A stretch of 64,000 nt of DNA from Marinobacter iranensis (lineage in GTDB: Bacteria > Pseudomonadota > Gammaproteobacteria > Pseudomonadales > Oleiphilaceae): NCBI RefSeq assembly GCF_029207565.1, contig NZ_JANCMW010000015.1:55676-119675 (forward strand), in the 5' to 3' direction. Under the pieces are notes generated by a model. The model was not told the origin of the DNA and made no database searches. It saw nothing but the letters and a program-made list of their open reading frames with translations. The translations under genes were made by a program, and so were the position numbers. This document shows positions 16,849-26,243 of this stretch, one piece after another (within the stretch, counting starts at the first letter, position 1; each line of letters begins with the position of its first letter).

Positions 16849-18486
16849 ATGAGTCAACGCTCCACCCTGCGGTTAATGACAGCACTGCTATTTGTCGCCG
16901 GCGCCGTCATGGCGTTGCCGGCACAGGCGGATCTGTCGGTTACCCGTGGCTCCCAGGCGGCTGCCCTGGGGCCGGAATCCAGCGCAGTTCCCGAATGGGT
17001 CTATACGGTTCGCCCCGGCGAAAGCTTCGACGAAGTTGCCGATACCCTGCTGGCCCCGAACGTATCCGCTATTCGCCTGTTGCAACACAACAACATTGAG
17101 AACCCTGCCACGATCGGCAGCGGGGACAGCCTGCGAATCCCACTGGCCTGGCTCCAGCGCCAGCCCGATCCCGCCCGGGTAAACTCCGTCACCGGCCAGG
17201 TACAGCTGATTTCCGGTAATGACGGCACCAAGCGCCCCCTCACCAGCGACTCGCTGATCCGGGTTGGTGATGAAATCCTGTCCCACGCCGGTACTGCGAC
17301 TGTAGAACTGGCCGATGGCTCGGTCGTGCGGATTTCCCCGAATTCCCGCCTCGCCTTCAACCGACTGACCCAATACGGAAAATCGGGTATGGTCGACACC
17401 CGGCTACGCCTGAACCAGGGTGAAATCGAAACCCAGGTGAAGCCGGTGATTGAAGGCGGCTCGCGCTTCGAGATCGAGACTCCGTCGGCTGTTGCCGCCG
17501 TCAGGGGTACCATGTTCACCCTCAGAACAGCGCCCGGCTCAACGGACCTACGGGTGACCGAAGGCGAAGTCTCGTTTGGCCCGCCTGGGAAAACACGCCG
17601 CATTCCCGCCGGCTACAGCGCCAGCGTATCGACCGCGGGCGTTGGCAGCATGAGCATCCACCGCCTGCCGCCGGCACCCGAGATGAACCCCCTGCCGCCC
17701 CAACTGACGCAACTTCCAACGGAACTGAGCTGGAAACCCAGCGGAGCCAGCGCTCACCGCGTGGACATCTTCGATGGCGAAACCGGGCGCTGGATCAACA
17801 GCAGCAAGGTCAGCGGCAATGATTTCGATATCAACCTGCTGGACAACGGCCGCTACGAGATCCACCTGGCTGCCGTGGATAGCCGGGGTATAGCCGGCAT
17901 GCCGGGTATATTGGATGTGGAAGTGGATCTTCGGGCCCGTACGGCCGTACTGGAACAACCCGAAGCCGGCGCAACCGTCAACGACGATATGCCCGAATTC
18001 CGCTGGCAGTTGCGTGGTGAGAACGAGGTGGCACGGGTGGAGATTGCCGAGGACAAAGACTTTGGCAACCTGGTGGCCACCAGCGAATGGGCACCAGACC
18101 AGAGCGCACTGCCCTCACGCCCACTGACACCGGGCCAGTATTACTGGCGAGTGGTAACCGAAGCCGGTGGCAATTCCGTTGCCACAAGCGAGGCTCGCGC
18201 CCTGGTGGTGAACGGAACCCTGCCACCGGTCCGCATCATCAGCGTGAACTATGTAGACAGCCAGGTCAGGGTGTTCTGGCAAAAGGTGGACACTGCGGCG
18301 GAATATCGTTTACAGCTGTCGGAAGAGCCCAATTTTAACAACATTATTAAAGAGGCTACGCTGTCGGATACAACAGCGGCCTTGCGCCTCATTCCCGGAA
18401 GGCGGTATTTTGTCCGCCTGAAAGCCCTTTCTGACGGCCCGCTGGAAAGCCGGTGGGGACCAGGGAGGGAATTGTTTCTGGAATAA
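16849..18486 (+). CDS. Secreted LysM/FecR-domain protein
   Basis: The 545-residue protein has a signal peptide (residues 1-27, ending AQA), a LysM-like stretch (about 50-105: VYTVRPGESFDEVADTLL ... IGSGDSLRIPLAW) and a FecR domain (about 112-210) with the block TATVELADGSVVRISPNS. The C-terminal half holds fibronectin-like repeats with PEFRWQL and YYWRV elements. It probably binds peptidoglycan in the periplasm and offers a sensing surface. Lying between the response regulator and the CHASE2 kinase, it is a candidate periplasmic partner of the kinase. No sigma/anti-sigma FecI partner is present. Confidence 0.88.
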   Translation: MSQRSTLRLMTALLFVAGAVMALPAQADLSVTRGSQAAALGPESSAVPEWVYTVRPGESFDEVADTLLAPNVSAIRLLQHNNIENPATIGSGDSLRIPLAWLQRQPDPARVNSVTGQVQLISGNDGTKRPLTSDSLIRVGDEILSHAGTATVELADGSVVRISPNSRLAFNRLTQYGKSGMVDTRLRLNQGEIETQVKPVIEGGSRFEIETPSAVAAVRGTMFTLRTAPGSTDLRVTEGEVSFGPPGKTRRIPAGYSASVSTAGVGSMSIHRLPPAPEMNPLPPQLTQLPTELSWKPSGASAHRVDIFDGETGRWINSSKVSGNDFDINLLDNGRYEIHLAAVDSRGIAGMPGILDVEVDLRARTAVLEQPEAGATVNDDMPEFRWQLRGENEVARVEIAEDKDFGNLVATSEWAPDQSALPSRPLTPGQYYWRVVTEAGGNSVATSEARALVVNGTLPPVRIISVNYVDSQVRVFWQKVDTAAEYRLQLSEEPNFNNIIKEATLSDTTAALRLIPGRRYFVRLKALSDGPLESRWGPGRELFLE

Positions 18487-18519
18487 TCCAACACATACCA
18501 ATACCCGACAGCAGGCCCC

Positions 18520-21087
18520 ATGACCCGGAACTGGCTTCCCATCAAAACAACACCGTGGACACTGGGCCTGCCACTACTGACCATTCTGCTACTGCTTCAA
18601 ACCACCTCCATCCCCCAGCGGCTGGACTTCTGGCTATACGATACCCTGATCACAGAGAATCCGGTGGAGCCTGCCGATGATGTTGTTATTGTCGCCATTG
18701 ATGAACTCAGCGTGGATCGCCTGGGTCGCTGGCCCTGGCCACGAACAACCCACGCGCGGCTGATCGAAAAGCTTGACAAGGCGGGCGCCAAAACCATCGT
18801 CTTCGACATCCTGTTTCCCGAGCCCTCCCCGGACGACCAGGAACTGGCCAGGGCCATGCGGAACCACGGGAATGTCATCCTGCCCCTTCACCTTTCACCG
18901 CCCTCCCGCAACTATCTGATCAGTGAGCAATTGCCGGTACCGGCGCTGGCGTCGGCGGCATCGGCGCTGGGACATGCCCATGTGGAACTTGACAAGGACG
19001 GCCTGGCCAGGGGCCTTTACCTGCTGAACGGCCTTGGCGATCAGTTGTGGCCGAGCCTGGCGCTGGCGGCTTCCGGGGAGCCCCTGCCGAACGGTGAACC
19101 ACCCGATGTGCCGCTATATACCAACGTCAGGCAGCATTACCGGGCGATTCCCATGGCCGGCGGCTCCGGGACACTGTCGTCCTACTCCTACACGGAAATA
19201 CTCGATTTGCCGGCCGCACCAGAGGCGTTCAGCGGCAAAACCGTCTTTGTGGGCGCAACCGCACCGGGGTTCGGCGACATCCTGCCCACGCCGTTCTCAG
19301 GCCTGAATCAGCCCATGTCCGGCGTTGAATTCCATGCCAACAGTTATTCCGCCCTGGTGAAGGATGAACTGATCTCCCGGGTATCAACACCCATCGCCAT
19401 CGGCCTGGCCGTTGTGGTGATTGTTTTCCTTTCGTTCGCCCTGCCCCGTATGCGACCGGCCCGGACCATTCTTCTGTGCCTTGTAACTCTTGGCTTACTG
19501 GTTCTGGCGCACGCGCTGTTGTTATTGGGTGCCCGGCTCTGGTTGCCCATTTCCCATGCCATGGTCATACCCCTGCTAGCACTGCCGGTGTCCAGTGCGT
19601 TCAGGCTGGCGATGACCAACCGCTTCCTCAACCGGCAACTGGATGAACTTGCACGGGGGCCAACAATGACCCTCGAAGAGCCGTCACTCAGGCATCCGCC
19701 ACAGCTACTCAGCCAATTCCAGGCATTGCTCCAGCCAGAGGGATGGCTGTTGGCCGAGGATAACGAAGTGATTACTGCGTCAGGGCTGACCGCAGCAGAC
19801 ATCCCGCCACTGACGGAGCCCGGCGAATGGGTTCACCTTGGCAGCCAGAGCTGGGTCAGCTTGTTGCGCAACAATATTACCTACAAGATCGGGCTCAAAC
19901 TCCCCAATGACCTCGGGCGAGAAGCCACCCGGCGCTACCTTCGCAGACTGCCGCTTTCCACCATTCAGTCGCCGGCCAGAAAATCAGGACCAAGAGAAAA
20001 CATCTCCGCCCGAATCGAGCGGGTGCGCGTTGCAACCGAGCGTATGAGCCAGATGCAGAAGTTCATACGGCGAAGCTTCGAGCGAATGCCGGATGGCATT
20101 ATTGTCACAGACGAACTTGGCGTTATCCGCTTCGCCAACGGCCATATCGAAGAATGGTTTCAGGAACCCATGCCGAGCCTCAGCGGCCTGCCTCTGGTGA
20201 AGCTCCTGGAAGGCCACGATCCCAGGGACAACCCGCCATGGCATGAAACCGTCTCGGAAACGCTCACGCTGGCCCAGAGCCGCACTGTGGACCTGCGCAT
20301 TCGCAACAAGGATTTCCTCATTCACTTCGCGCCGTTTGCGCTGCCTGACAGCGACCAGAACGGTATTATCGCCAACATATCGGACATCTCCGAGCTCAGG
20401 GAACAACAGCGGCAACACCGGGAAGCCATCGACTTCATCTCACATGATGTGCGCTCACCCCTGGTTTCCCAGTTGGCACTGATCGAACAACTCAAACGGA
20501 ACCGTGGCCACATCGAGCCGGAGCAGCTTGACCAACTGGGCCGGCTGGCCAAACGAAGCTATCACCTGGCCGAGGAATTCGTGCAGCTTGCCCGGGCGGA
20601 ACAATTAACCGAAACCCGCTTTTACGAATGCGAGTTTCTGGCCATTGTGGAAAACGCGCGGGACAGCGTCAGCGAGCAGGCCGTCGAAAAGGGCATTCAG
20701 CTTGTACTGCAGGGAACAGAGGATTTGTGGCTGCGAGGCAACGCGGAATTGCTTGAACGGGCCGTTATCAACCTGCTGACCAATGCCGTGCAGTACAGCT
20801 CTTCTGGCTCAACCGTCAATATCCAGGTTTTCCAGGCGGGCCATCAGGCGTACCTGACCGTAAGCGATGAAGGGGAAGGCATCGCCCCCGACGAAATCCC
20901 CTACCTGTTTGACCGCTACCGTCGCCAGAAAAGCAGCGAGCTTTCAGGCAACCATGGCACAGGGCTGGGCTTATCGTTCGTGAACGTTGTGGTTGAAAAA
21001 CACCGCGGTGAAATCACCGTTAATTCCCGCCTCGGGGAAGGTACGGCCTTTACCCTCAAACTGCCGGTTGCGCATCCGTTAGGGTAA
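18520..21087 (+). CDS. CHASE2-domain sensor histidine kinase
   Basis: The 855-residue kinase has an N-terminal membrane helix (about 10-30), an extracytoplasmic CHASE2 domain (about 45-285, DDVVIVAIDELSVDRLGRWPW onward) and three membrane helices (about 288-365). A PAS-like domain follows at about 515-625. The HisKA domain has H642 in ISHDVRSPL, and the HATPase has NLLTNAVQYSSSG, DEGEGI and GTGLGLSFV. It should phosphorylate the response regulator two genes upstream. CHASE2 ligands are unknown. A 33-base gap follows the FecR gene, so it is in the same operon. Confidence 0.94.
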   Translation: MTRNWLPIKTTPWTLGLPLLTILLLLQTTSIPQRLDFWLYDTLITENPVEPADDVVIVAIDELSVDRLGRWPWPRTTHARLIEKLDKAGAKTIVFDILFPEPSPDDQELARAMRNHGNVILPLHLSPPSRNYLISEQLPVPALASAASALGHAHVELDKDGLARGLYLLNGLGDQLWPSLALAASGEPLPNGEPPDVPLYTNVRQHYRAIPMAGGSGTLSSYSYTEILDLPAAPEAFSGKTVFVGATAPGFGDILPTPFSGLNQPMSGVEFHANSYSALVKDELISRVSTPIAIGLAVVVIVFLSFALPRMRPARTILLCLVTLGLLVLAHALLLLGARLWLPISHAMVIPLLALPVSSAFRLAMTNRFLNRQLDELARGPTMTLEEPSLRHPPQLLSQFQALLQPEGWLLAEDNEVITASGLTAADIPPLTEPGEWVHLGSQSWVSLLRNNITYKIGLKLPNDLGREATRRYLRRLPLSTIQSPARKSGPRENISARIERVRVATERMSQMQKFIRRSFERMPDGIIVTDELGVIRFANGHIEEWFQEPMPSLSGLPLVKLLEGHDPRDNPPWHETVSETLTLAQSRTVDLRIRNKDFLIHFAPFALPDSDQNGIIANISDISELREQQRQHREAIDFISHDVRSPLVSQLALIEQLKRNRGHIEPEQLDQLGRLAKRSYHLAEEFVQLARAEQLTETRFYECEFLAIVENARDSVSEQAVEKGIQLVLQGTEDLWLRGNAELLERAVINLLTNAVQYSSSGSTVNIQVFQAGHQAYLTVSDEGEGIAPDEIPYLFDRYRRQKSSELSGNHGTGLGLSFVNVVVEKHRGEITVNSRLGEGTAFTLKLPVAHPLG

Positions 21088-21121
21088 CAACAAGGCCGCT
21101 CTGACGACTCCCTCCGCCAAA

Positions 21122-21149
21122 AAAACCATAGCCTTAATCAGATGGTTTT
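21122..21149. terminator. Bidirectional terminator between kinase and lipoprotein genes
   Basis: AAAACCAT (21122-21129) pairs with ATGGTTTT (21142-21149) around a 12-base loop. Read leftward it is followed by a T-run, and read rightward by TTTTAC. It overlaps the last codons of the lipoprotein gene. Confidence 0.5.
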
Positions 21150-21539
21150 ACTGACTTGTGCTGACGGGGCACTCATCAAGCCATCGATATCTTCCACCTG
21201 AATCGTAAAGTACCAGGTACCATTGTTCAGATTATCGACAGTGTACTCCATCGTACTGGCATCATTAATTCGCACCGTTTCGGAAAGCGCGTCCGGGTTC
21301 TGACCGTAGTTGATGACATAGCCGGATAACTCACCCATCTTGATGCCATCTCCGTTAGCCCGAGTTGACGGAGCGTTCCAGCTCAGAGAAGCAGAACGCT
21401 CAGCTGCCTGTGACTGGGAGCCTTGTGCGGCATTTTCCGTGCCGGAACTTCCAGAAGAACCGCCCCCACATCCAGCAAGCGTAATTCCCACAAAAAACGC
21501 GGCGATCCATGCCCTTGACATTTTAATGACGCGATTCAT
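21138..21539 (-). CDS. Small lipoprotein with a fibronectin type III-like domain
   Basis: This 133-residue protein starts MNRVIKMSRAWIAAFF and has the lipobox ITLAGCGGG with cysteine at residue 24, so it should be lipidated. A Ser/Gly/Gln linker leads to a single beta-sandwich domain (SLSWNAPSTRANG ... LSGYVINYGQN ... GTWYFTIQVEDIDG) that reads as fibronectin type III. I chose ATG 21539 because the longer frame to 21836 crosses a hairpin-rich intergenic stretch. The function is unknown; a surface or periplasmic binding role is only suggested. It converges on the CHASE2 kinase gene. Confidence 0.8.
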   Translation of the reverse strand: MNRVIKMSRAWIAAFFVGITLAGCGGGSSGSSGTENAAQGSQSQAAERSASLSWNAPSTRANGDGIKMGELSGYVINYGQNPDALSETVRINDASTMEYTVDNLNNGTWYFTIQVEDIDGLMSAPSAQVSKTI

Positions 21540-21841
21540 AGATACTTTACACCAATATTTCGCCGAATTTGTGAAATTATATAAAACGGCCGCGAGTATC
21601 GATGTGAATGGCGTCATCATGCCAGTTAAAAAACTGTCAATTTTTCGACAGACAATGGTAATAAAATAGCGGAAAATACTGATTAATGGGCAAAATTTTG
21701 CCCGCACAGCACCGGTCAAGCGGTGCCGTTCTGGTACTAAAGTTCTAGATTTGCGGGAGTCCCGCTGGGGAAGGGGTTGCAAACAGGGCAGAAAAAGCAT
21801 TGGTCTGAAATCGACCTGGAAACATCTCTGACCCAAAACAG
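21540..21841. other. Non-coding stretch with a run of inverted repeats
   Basis: No convincing gene lies here and it is richer in A/T than its flanks. Five inverted repeats follow each other: CTGTC/GACAG (21634-21651), the 16-base palindrome GGGCAAAATTTTGCCC (21688-21703), GCACCG/CGGTGC (21709-21726), GCGGGA/TCCCGC (21753-21765) and GGTC/GACC (21802-21816). It could be the structured 5' leader of the lipoprotein mRNA or a separate small RNA. No strong promoter could be assigned. Confidence 0.5.
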
Positions 21842-21842
21842 A

Positions 21843-21867
21843 AAAAGCCGGTCAAAGACCGGCTTTT
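21843..21867 (-). terminator. Rho-independent terminator of tRNA-fMet
   Basis: AAAAGCCGGTC (21843-21853) and GACCGGCTTTT (21857-21867) form an 11-base-pair stem with a three-base loop. Read leftward it ends in a T-rich run, five bases after the tRNA 3' end. Confidence 0.85.
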
Positions 21868-21872
21868 CTAAG

Positions 21873-21949
<77 letters not shown>

Positions 21950-22023
21950 TCAACGCTTTCTAAAGCATACTTCTACTTCAAAACTGGTTGTTTTCCGGGG
22001 CAACCCCCGATCAACGTGCGCGT

Positions 22024-22052
22024 ATACTAAGGATTCGATCGGGAGCTGTCAA
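22024..22052 (-). promoter_or_regulatory. Strong sigma-70 promoter of initiator tRNA
   Basis: Read on the minus strand, TTGACA (22047-22052) and TAGTAT (22024-22029) are 17 bases apart. The -35 box overlaps the rnhB stop codon, so the tRNA has its own promoter within the end of the upstream gene. Confidence 0.75.
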
Positions 22053-22726
22053 TCGATATTTTCGAACAGATCGACGGGATATTGCAATTCCTGTTTCACG
22101 GCCTTGCTGTGTAAGCCCACCGCATCAATCGCTTCCTGCACAGGGCGGAATGAGCGACGGTGCTGGGCGGTGGCGCCCAGTCTGCCAAGCGCTTCCAGAT
22201 GCACCGGAGTGGGATAGCCTTTGTGGCTGGCAAAGCCGTACTCGGGGAACTCCTCATGTAGCACCGCCATTTCCCGGTCCCGCGTCACTTTGGCAATAAT
22301 GGACGCGGCACTAATGGCCTGCACGCGGCTGTCACCTTTTACAACCGCCTCCGAGACCCAACGCCATTGGGGGCAACGGTTACCGTCCACCAGTACGTAT
22401 TCAGGCTCGATATCAAGGCCTTGCACGGCCCGCTCCATGGCCACCATGGTTGCCTGGAATATATTCAGCCGGTCTATCTCGTCAGCCTCACAGCGGCCCA
22501 GGCTCCACGAGGCCGCCCGCTCAATAATCTGTTCGTAAAGGGCCTCACGGCGCTTTTCTGTCAGCTTCTTGGAGTCAGCCAGGCCAGGTATCGCCTTTTC
22601 CGGGTCCAGTATCACCGCGGCTGTGACCACGGCGCCCACCAATGGCCCGCGCCCCACTTCGTCCACACCGGCCAGTCGCCAGCCCTGGTATCGGCACTCA
22701 AAGGGTGGTAAAGGAAGCTTACTCAT
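22049..22726 (-). CDS. rnhB: Ribonuclease HII
   Basis: The 225-residue enzyme begins the catalytic domain at RLAGVDEVGRGPLVGAVVTAAV, with the first acidic residues in DEVGRG. The other metal ligands are in YVLVDGNRCPQW and the SIIAKVTRDREM block. RNase HII removes RNA from RNA-DNA hybrids and misincorporated ribonucleotides. It overlaps the lpxB stop by four bases (ATGA), so it is translationally coupled as the last gene of the lipid A cluster. In many gammaproteobacteria dnaE follows here; in this window a tRNA does. Confidence 0.95.
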   Translation of the reverse strand: MSKLPLPPFECRYQGWRLAGVDEVGRGPLVGAVVTAAVILDPEKAIPGLADSKKLTEKRREALYEQIIERAASWSLGRCEADEIDRLNIFQATMVAMERAVQGLDIEPEYVLVDGNRCPQWRWVSEAVVKGDSRVQAISAASIIAKVTRDREMAVLHEEFPEYGFASHKGYPTPVHLEALGRLGATAQHRRSFRPVQEAIDAVGLHSKAVKQELQYPVDLFENID

Positions 22727-23907
22727 CGCTTTTCGCCCTCTATCAGCGCGGAAACTGCCGTTGCCGCCTGTTCATCCGCATCCTGCCGCAACTGTTCATG
22801 AAGCTGCGAAAAGGCCTCCGTCAGGCGGGCACGCTCGGTTTCGTTTTCAAGGCGCTCAAGGACTGCCTCGCCCAGGGACTCGGGAGAAGCGTCATCCTGT
22901 AACAACTCGGGCACCAGTTGTTCTTTGGCCAACAGGTTTGGCAAAGCGACATAGGGCACCTTTACCAGCCTGGACACCAGGGCAAAGCTGAAACCGCTTA
23001 ACCGGTAACCCACCACCATGGGCTTTTTCAGCAACATGGCCTCCAGGGTTGCCGTTCCCGATGCCAGCAACACCACATCAGACGACGCCATCACCTCCCG
23101 CGAGCGGCCCCGGACAATGGTCACTGCCAGTTTTACATCCAGCGCCTCCACCAATTCCCGGACCTGCTTTTCCCGTTCGCGATTGATGCAGGGAATCACC
23201 AGTTGCAGATCCGGGCGCCTGCCCTGGATCCAGCGTGCAGCCTCGAGAAACAGGGTGCCCAGACGCTCCACTTCCCCACCCCGGCTACCCGGCAGGATAG
23301 CCAGTACCGGCGCGTCTTCACGGAGGCCCAGGGACCGGCGGGCGCCCATTGTGTCCGGCATCATGGGGATACGATCCGCCAATGGATGGCCTACGAAGGC
23401 CACGGGAACGTTGTGCTCCTCGTAGAAGTGGGCCTCGAACGGGAACAGCGTGAGCATGAGGTTGACGGATTTGGCAATCTTGAAGATACGTTTCTGGCGC
23501 CAGGCCCAGACGGACGGGCTGACATAGTGGACCGTCGGGATACCGGCATCACGGCATCGCCGTTCAATTTCCAGGGTGAAATCGGGGGAATCTATGCCGA
23601 TAACCACGTCGGGCGGAGTTGTCAGCAGGTAGTCCATCAGCCGGGCACGAATGCTGAACAGTTCCCGTATCCGGCCCAGCACCTCCACCAGGCCCATCAC
23701 GGACAACCGTTCCATGGGAACCAGGGAATGAAAACCCTCGGCTACCATTTCTTCACCGCCGATCCCAACAAACCGGGCGTTGGGGTACCGGCTTCGAAGG
23801 GAACGGATCAGGCCGGCACCCAGGATATCCCCCGATGCTTCTCCGGCCACAATGGCAAAGGTCACCTTGCGAGGGCTGACAACAGGATTATTGTGATGAT
23901 CCGTCAC
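22723..23907 (-). CDS. lpxB: Lipid-A-disaccharide synthase
   Basis: This GT19 enzyme joins UDP-2,3-diacylglucosamine and lipid X to form the lipid A disaccharide at the inner membrane. It carries the N-terminal FAIVAGEASGDILGAGLI, the YVSPSVWAWRQKR motif and LPGSRGGEVERL. The start is uncertain: GTG 23907 has GGGAG 12 bases upstream and gives a normal N-terminus, while GTG 23955 would add 16 residues and overlap lpxA. It lies between lpxA and rnhB in the usual order. Confidence 0.94.
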   Translation of the reverse strand: MTDHHNNPVVSPRKVTFAIVAGEASGDILGAGLIRSLRSRYPNARFVGIGGEEMVAEGFHSLVPMERLSVMGLVEVLGRIRELFSIRARLMDYLLTTPPDVVIGIDSPDFTLEIERRCRDAGIPTVHYVSPSVWAWRQKRIFKIAKSVNLMLTLFPFEAHFYEEHNVPVAFVGHPLADRIPMMPDTMGARRSLGLREDAPVLAILPGSRGGEVERLGTLFLEAARWIQGRRPDLQLVIPCINREREKQVRELVEALDVKLAVTIVRGRSREVMASSDVVLLASGTATLEAMLLKKPMVVGYRLSGFSFALVSRLVKVPYVALPNLLAKEQLVPELLQDDASPESLGEAVLERLENETERARLTEAFSQLHEQLRQDADEQAATAVSALIEGEKR

Positions 23908-23926
23908 CGGGGTACGCACTCCCTGG

Positions 23927-24718
23927 TTAGCGGATGATGCCGCGGTCTGCACCACGAAGGGAGTCGATCAGGGGTTGCACTTCAGGAATATCGGAATAGG
24001 CTTTTTCAAGCTCGACAACAGCCTGTTCAGTGGTCAGGCCCTGACGATAGATAACCTTGTAGGCACGGCGCAGAATGAGCAGCACTTCCTTGCTGAAGCC
24101 CCGCCGGCGCAGCCCTTCCACGTTCATCCCGAATGGCTGGGCCGACTGGCCGCTTGCCATGATATACGCGGGAATGTCCTTCAGTACGATGCTGCCACCG
24201 GCGCTCATGCTGTGGGTGCCGATGTGACAGAACTGGTGAACCATGGTGCCACCACCCAGGATGGCAAAATCACCAACGGAAACGTGGCCTGCCAGCGTGG
24301 CGCAGTTGGCGAGGATGGTGTTGTCGCCGATGAGGCAATCATGGGCAACGTGAACATAGGCCATCAACAGGTTGCCATTGCCAATACGGGTTTCACCACG
24401 GTCCTGGACGGTGCCACGGTGAACGGTGCAATTCTCGCGGATGATGTTGTCATCACCGATAACCAGTGTGGTCGGCTCGCCAGCGTATTTTTTGTCCTGG
24501 CATTCTTCGCCAACACTGGAGAACTGGAATATACGGTTGTTACGGCCAATTTTCGCGGGGCCCTTGATCACCACGTGAGACATGATCTCGGTGCCTTCAC
24601 CGATTTCCACGTCCGGGCCAATGTAGCTCCATGGGCCGACTGTTACGTTATCAGCCACTCTGGCAGAAGGGTCCACAATCGCCTGAGGATGGACTCCCGA
24701 CCATTCTTTTGTCGCCAT
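23927..24718 (-). CDS. lpxA: UDP-N-acetylglucosamine acyltransferase
   Basis: The 263-residue protein is a left-handed beta-helix acyltransferase that adds 3-hydroxyacyl chains to UDP-GlcNAc, the first step of lipid A synthesis. Hexapeptide repeats fill residues 10-190, and the catalytic histidine lies in AYVHVAHDCLIGDN. The C-terminal helical part (GLRRRGFSKEVLLILRRAYK) is typical. It overlaps the fabZ stop by one base (TGATG). Confidence 0.96.
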   Translation of the reverse strand: MATKEWSGVHPQAIVDPSARVADNVTVGPWSYIGPDVEIGEGTEIMSHVVIKGPAKIGRNNRIFQFSSVGEECQDKKYAGEPTTLVIGDDNIIRENCTVHRGTVQDRGETRIGNGNLLMAYVHVAHDCLIGDNTILANCATLAGHVSVGDFAILGGGTMVHQFCHIGTHSMSAGGSIVLKDIPAYIMASGQSAQPFGMNVEGLRRRGFSKEVLLILRRAYKVIYRQGLTTEQAVVELEKAYSDIPEVQPLIDSLRGADRGIIR

Positions 24719-25155
24719 CAGACTTCTCTCTCAGCGGTCAATATTTCTGCCACACAGACGACTTCATCATCAACCAGTGCGCGGCACTCGAATTTGTAGA
24801 TTCCACGTTTGCCGGAGATCATCCGGGACTCCATACTGAGCCTGTCACCGGGCACTACGGGGCGCTTGAAACGCGCTTTGCTGGAACCAGCCAGGTATTG
24901 TACCACGCCATCCGTGGGCTTCCGCCCGACAGTCATGAAGCCGAGAATGCCCGAAAGCTGTGCCATGGCTTCAATAATGAGCACCCCCGGCATAATGGGC
25001 TTGTTCGGAAAGTGGCCGGTGAAAAACGGCTCATTAAGGGAGATATTCTTGTACCCCTTGATGAATTGTCCCTTTTCTACCTCGGTTACCCGATCAACCA
25101 GCAAAAACGGGTAGCGATGGGGCAAGTATTCCATTATCTCGTCGATGTACATCAT
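24718..25155 (-). CDS. fabZ: 3-hydroxyacyl-ACP dehydratase
   Basis: The 145-residue hot-dog fold enzyme dehydrates 3-hydroxyacyl-ACP in fatty acid elongation. The catalytic histidine is in YLPHRYPFLLVDRV and the glutamate in PGVLIIEAMAQLSG, with the GHFPNKPIMPG loop between. It competes with LpxA and LpxD for the same acyl-ACP pool, which explains its place in this cluster. The start MMYIDEIM is 11 bases after lpxD. Confidence 0.96.
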   Translation of the reverse strand: MMYIDEIMEYLPHRYPFLLVDRVTEVEKGQFIKGYKNISLNEPFFTGHFPNKPIMPGVLIIEAMAQLSGILGFMTVGRKPTDGVVQYLAGSSKARFKRPVVPGDRLSMESRMISGKRGIYKFECRALVDDEVVCVAEILTAEREV

Positions 25156-25166
25156 CAGTAGCGGCC

Positions 25167-26192
25167 TCAGCCTTCAATTTTCTTTTCCAGTTCTTTTAGC
25201 CGACGCGCCATGGCATCGAGCTGACGAAAACGCACGGCGTTTTTACGCCATTGCCGATTACTGTCGGCACTGGTTCCCGACGAATACACGCCGGACTCCC
25301 GAATATCACCTGAAACCAGCGTCATGCCGGTCAGGTGGACCTGATCAGCAATATTCAGGTGCCCAGCCACGCCCGACTGGCCACCAAAAACACAGTGGCT
25401 GCCAATACGGGTGCTGCCCGCAATACCAACCATCGCTGCCATGGCACTGTGATCACCGATACTGACGTTGTGTGCTATCTGGATCAGGTTATCGAGCTTT
25501 ACTCCATCACCAATGACCGTGTCATCCAGCGCGCCCCGGTCAATGGTGGTGTTTGCCCCCACCTCAACGTCGTCCCCCAGTACAACCCGGCCAAGCTGGG
25601 CAATCCGATGCCAGGCGCCCTTCTCATTGGCAAATCCGAATCCGTCGGAGCCGATGACTGCGCCACTAAGGATATGACAACGCCTGCCCACAACAATATC
25701 GTGGGCAAGAGTTACTCTTGCACGCAGTATAGACTGCTCACCGATCTGGCACCGAGCTCCCACAATGCAGCCGGCACCCACAACAACACCGTCACCGATG
25801 ACAGCATCGGCCTCTACAACAGCCTGCGGACCAATACTGGCGGTTTTCGAAACCTTCGCGGAAGATGCCACAACCGCTGATGGGTGCACCCCGGGCGCGG
25901 CAACAGGAGCCGGGTCAAACCAGTGGCTCAGGCGAGCATAGCCAAGATAGGGATTGTCCAGTAACAGGACATTGGTAGGACATTCGTCAGCAACGGATGG
26001 CGAGAGAATAACAGCGGAAGCCCTGGTCTCTGTCAGATACCGGCCGTACGAGGAATTCGCCAGGAAGGCAATCTGGCCCGGAGCAGCCGCCTGAAGCGTT
26101 GCAAGCCCCCTGATTTCCGTATCGGGATCACCCCTGAGCTCCGCGCCAAGCTCCGAAGCAATATCGCCCAGCCGGTACGAACGCTTTGTCAT
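25167..26192 (-). CDS. lpxD: UDP-3-O-(3-hydroxyacyl)glucosamine N-acyltransferase
   Basis: The 341-residue protein has an N-terminal uridine-binding domain (residues 1-95) and a left-handed beta-helix with the catalytic histidine in LIQIAHNVSIGDH. A C-terminal helix ends RLKELEKKIEG. It adds the second acyl chain in lipid A synthesis. GGAGCTGACA fixes the ATG at 26192; a GTG four codons upstream would sit on that site. Confidence 0.96.
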   Translation of the reverse strand: MTKRSYRLGDIASELGAELRGDPDTEIRGLATLQAAAPGQIAFLANSSYGRYLTETRASAVILSPSVADECPTNVLLLDNPYLGYARLSHWFDPAPVAAPGVHPSAVVASSAKVSKTASIGPQAVVEADAVIGDGVVVGAGCIVGARCQIGEQSILRARVTLAHDIVVGRRCHILSGAVIGSDGFGFANEKGAWHRIAQLGRVVLGDDVEVGANTTIDRGALDDTVIGDGVKLDNLIQIAHNVSIGDHSAMAAMVGIAGSTRIGSHCVFGGQSGVAGHLNIADQVHLTGMTLVSGDIRESGVYSSGTSADSNRQWRKNAVRFRQLDAMARRLKELEKKIEG

Positions 26193-26243
26193 TGTCAGCT
26201 CCACAAGGTTTATCCGGGCTGGCCATTATCCGGCCCGCAGGTA

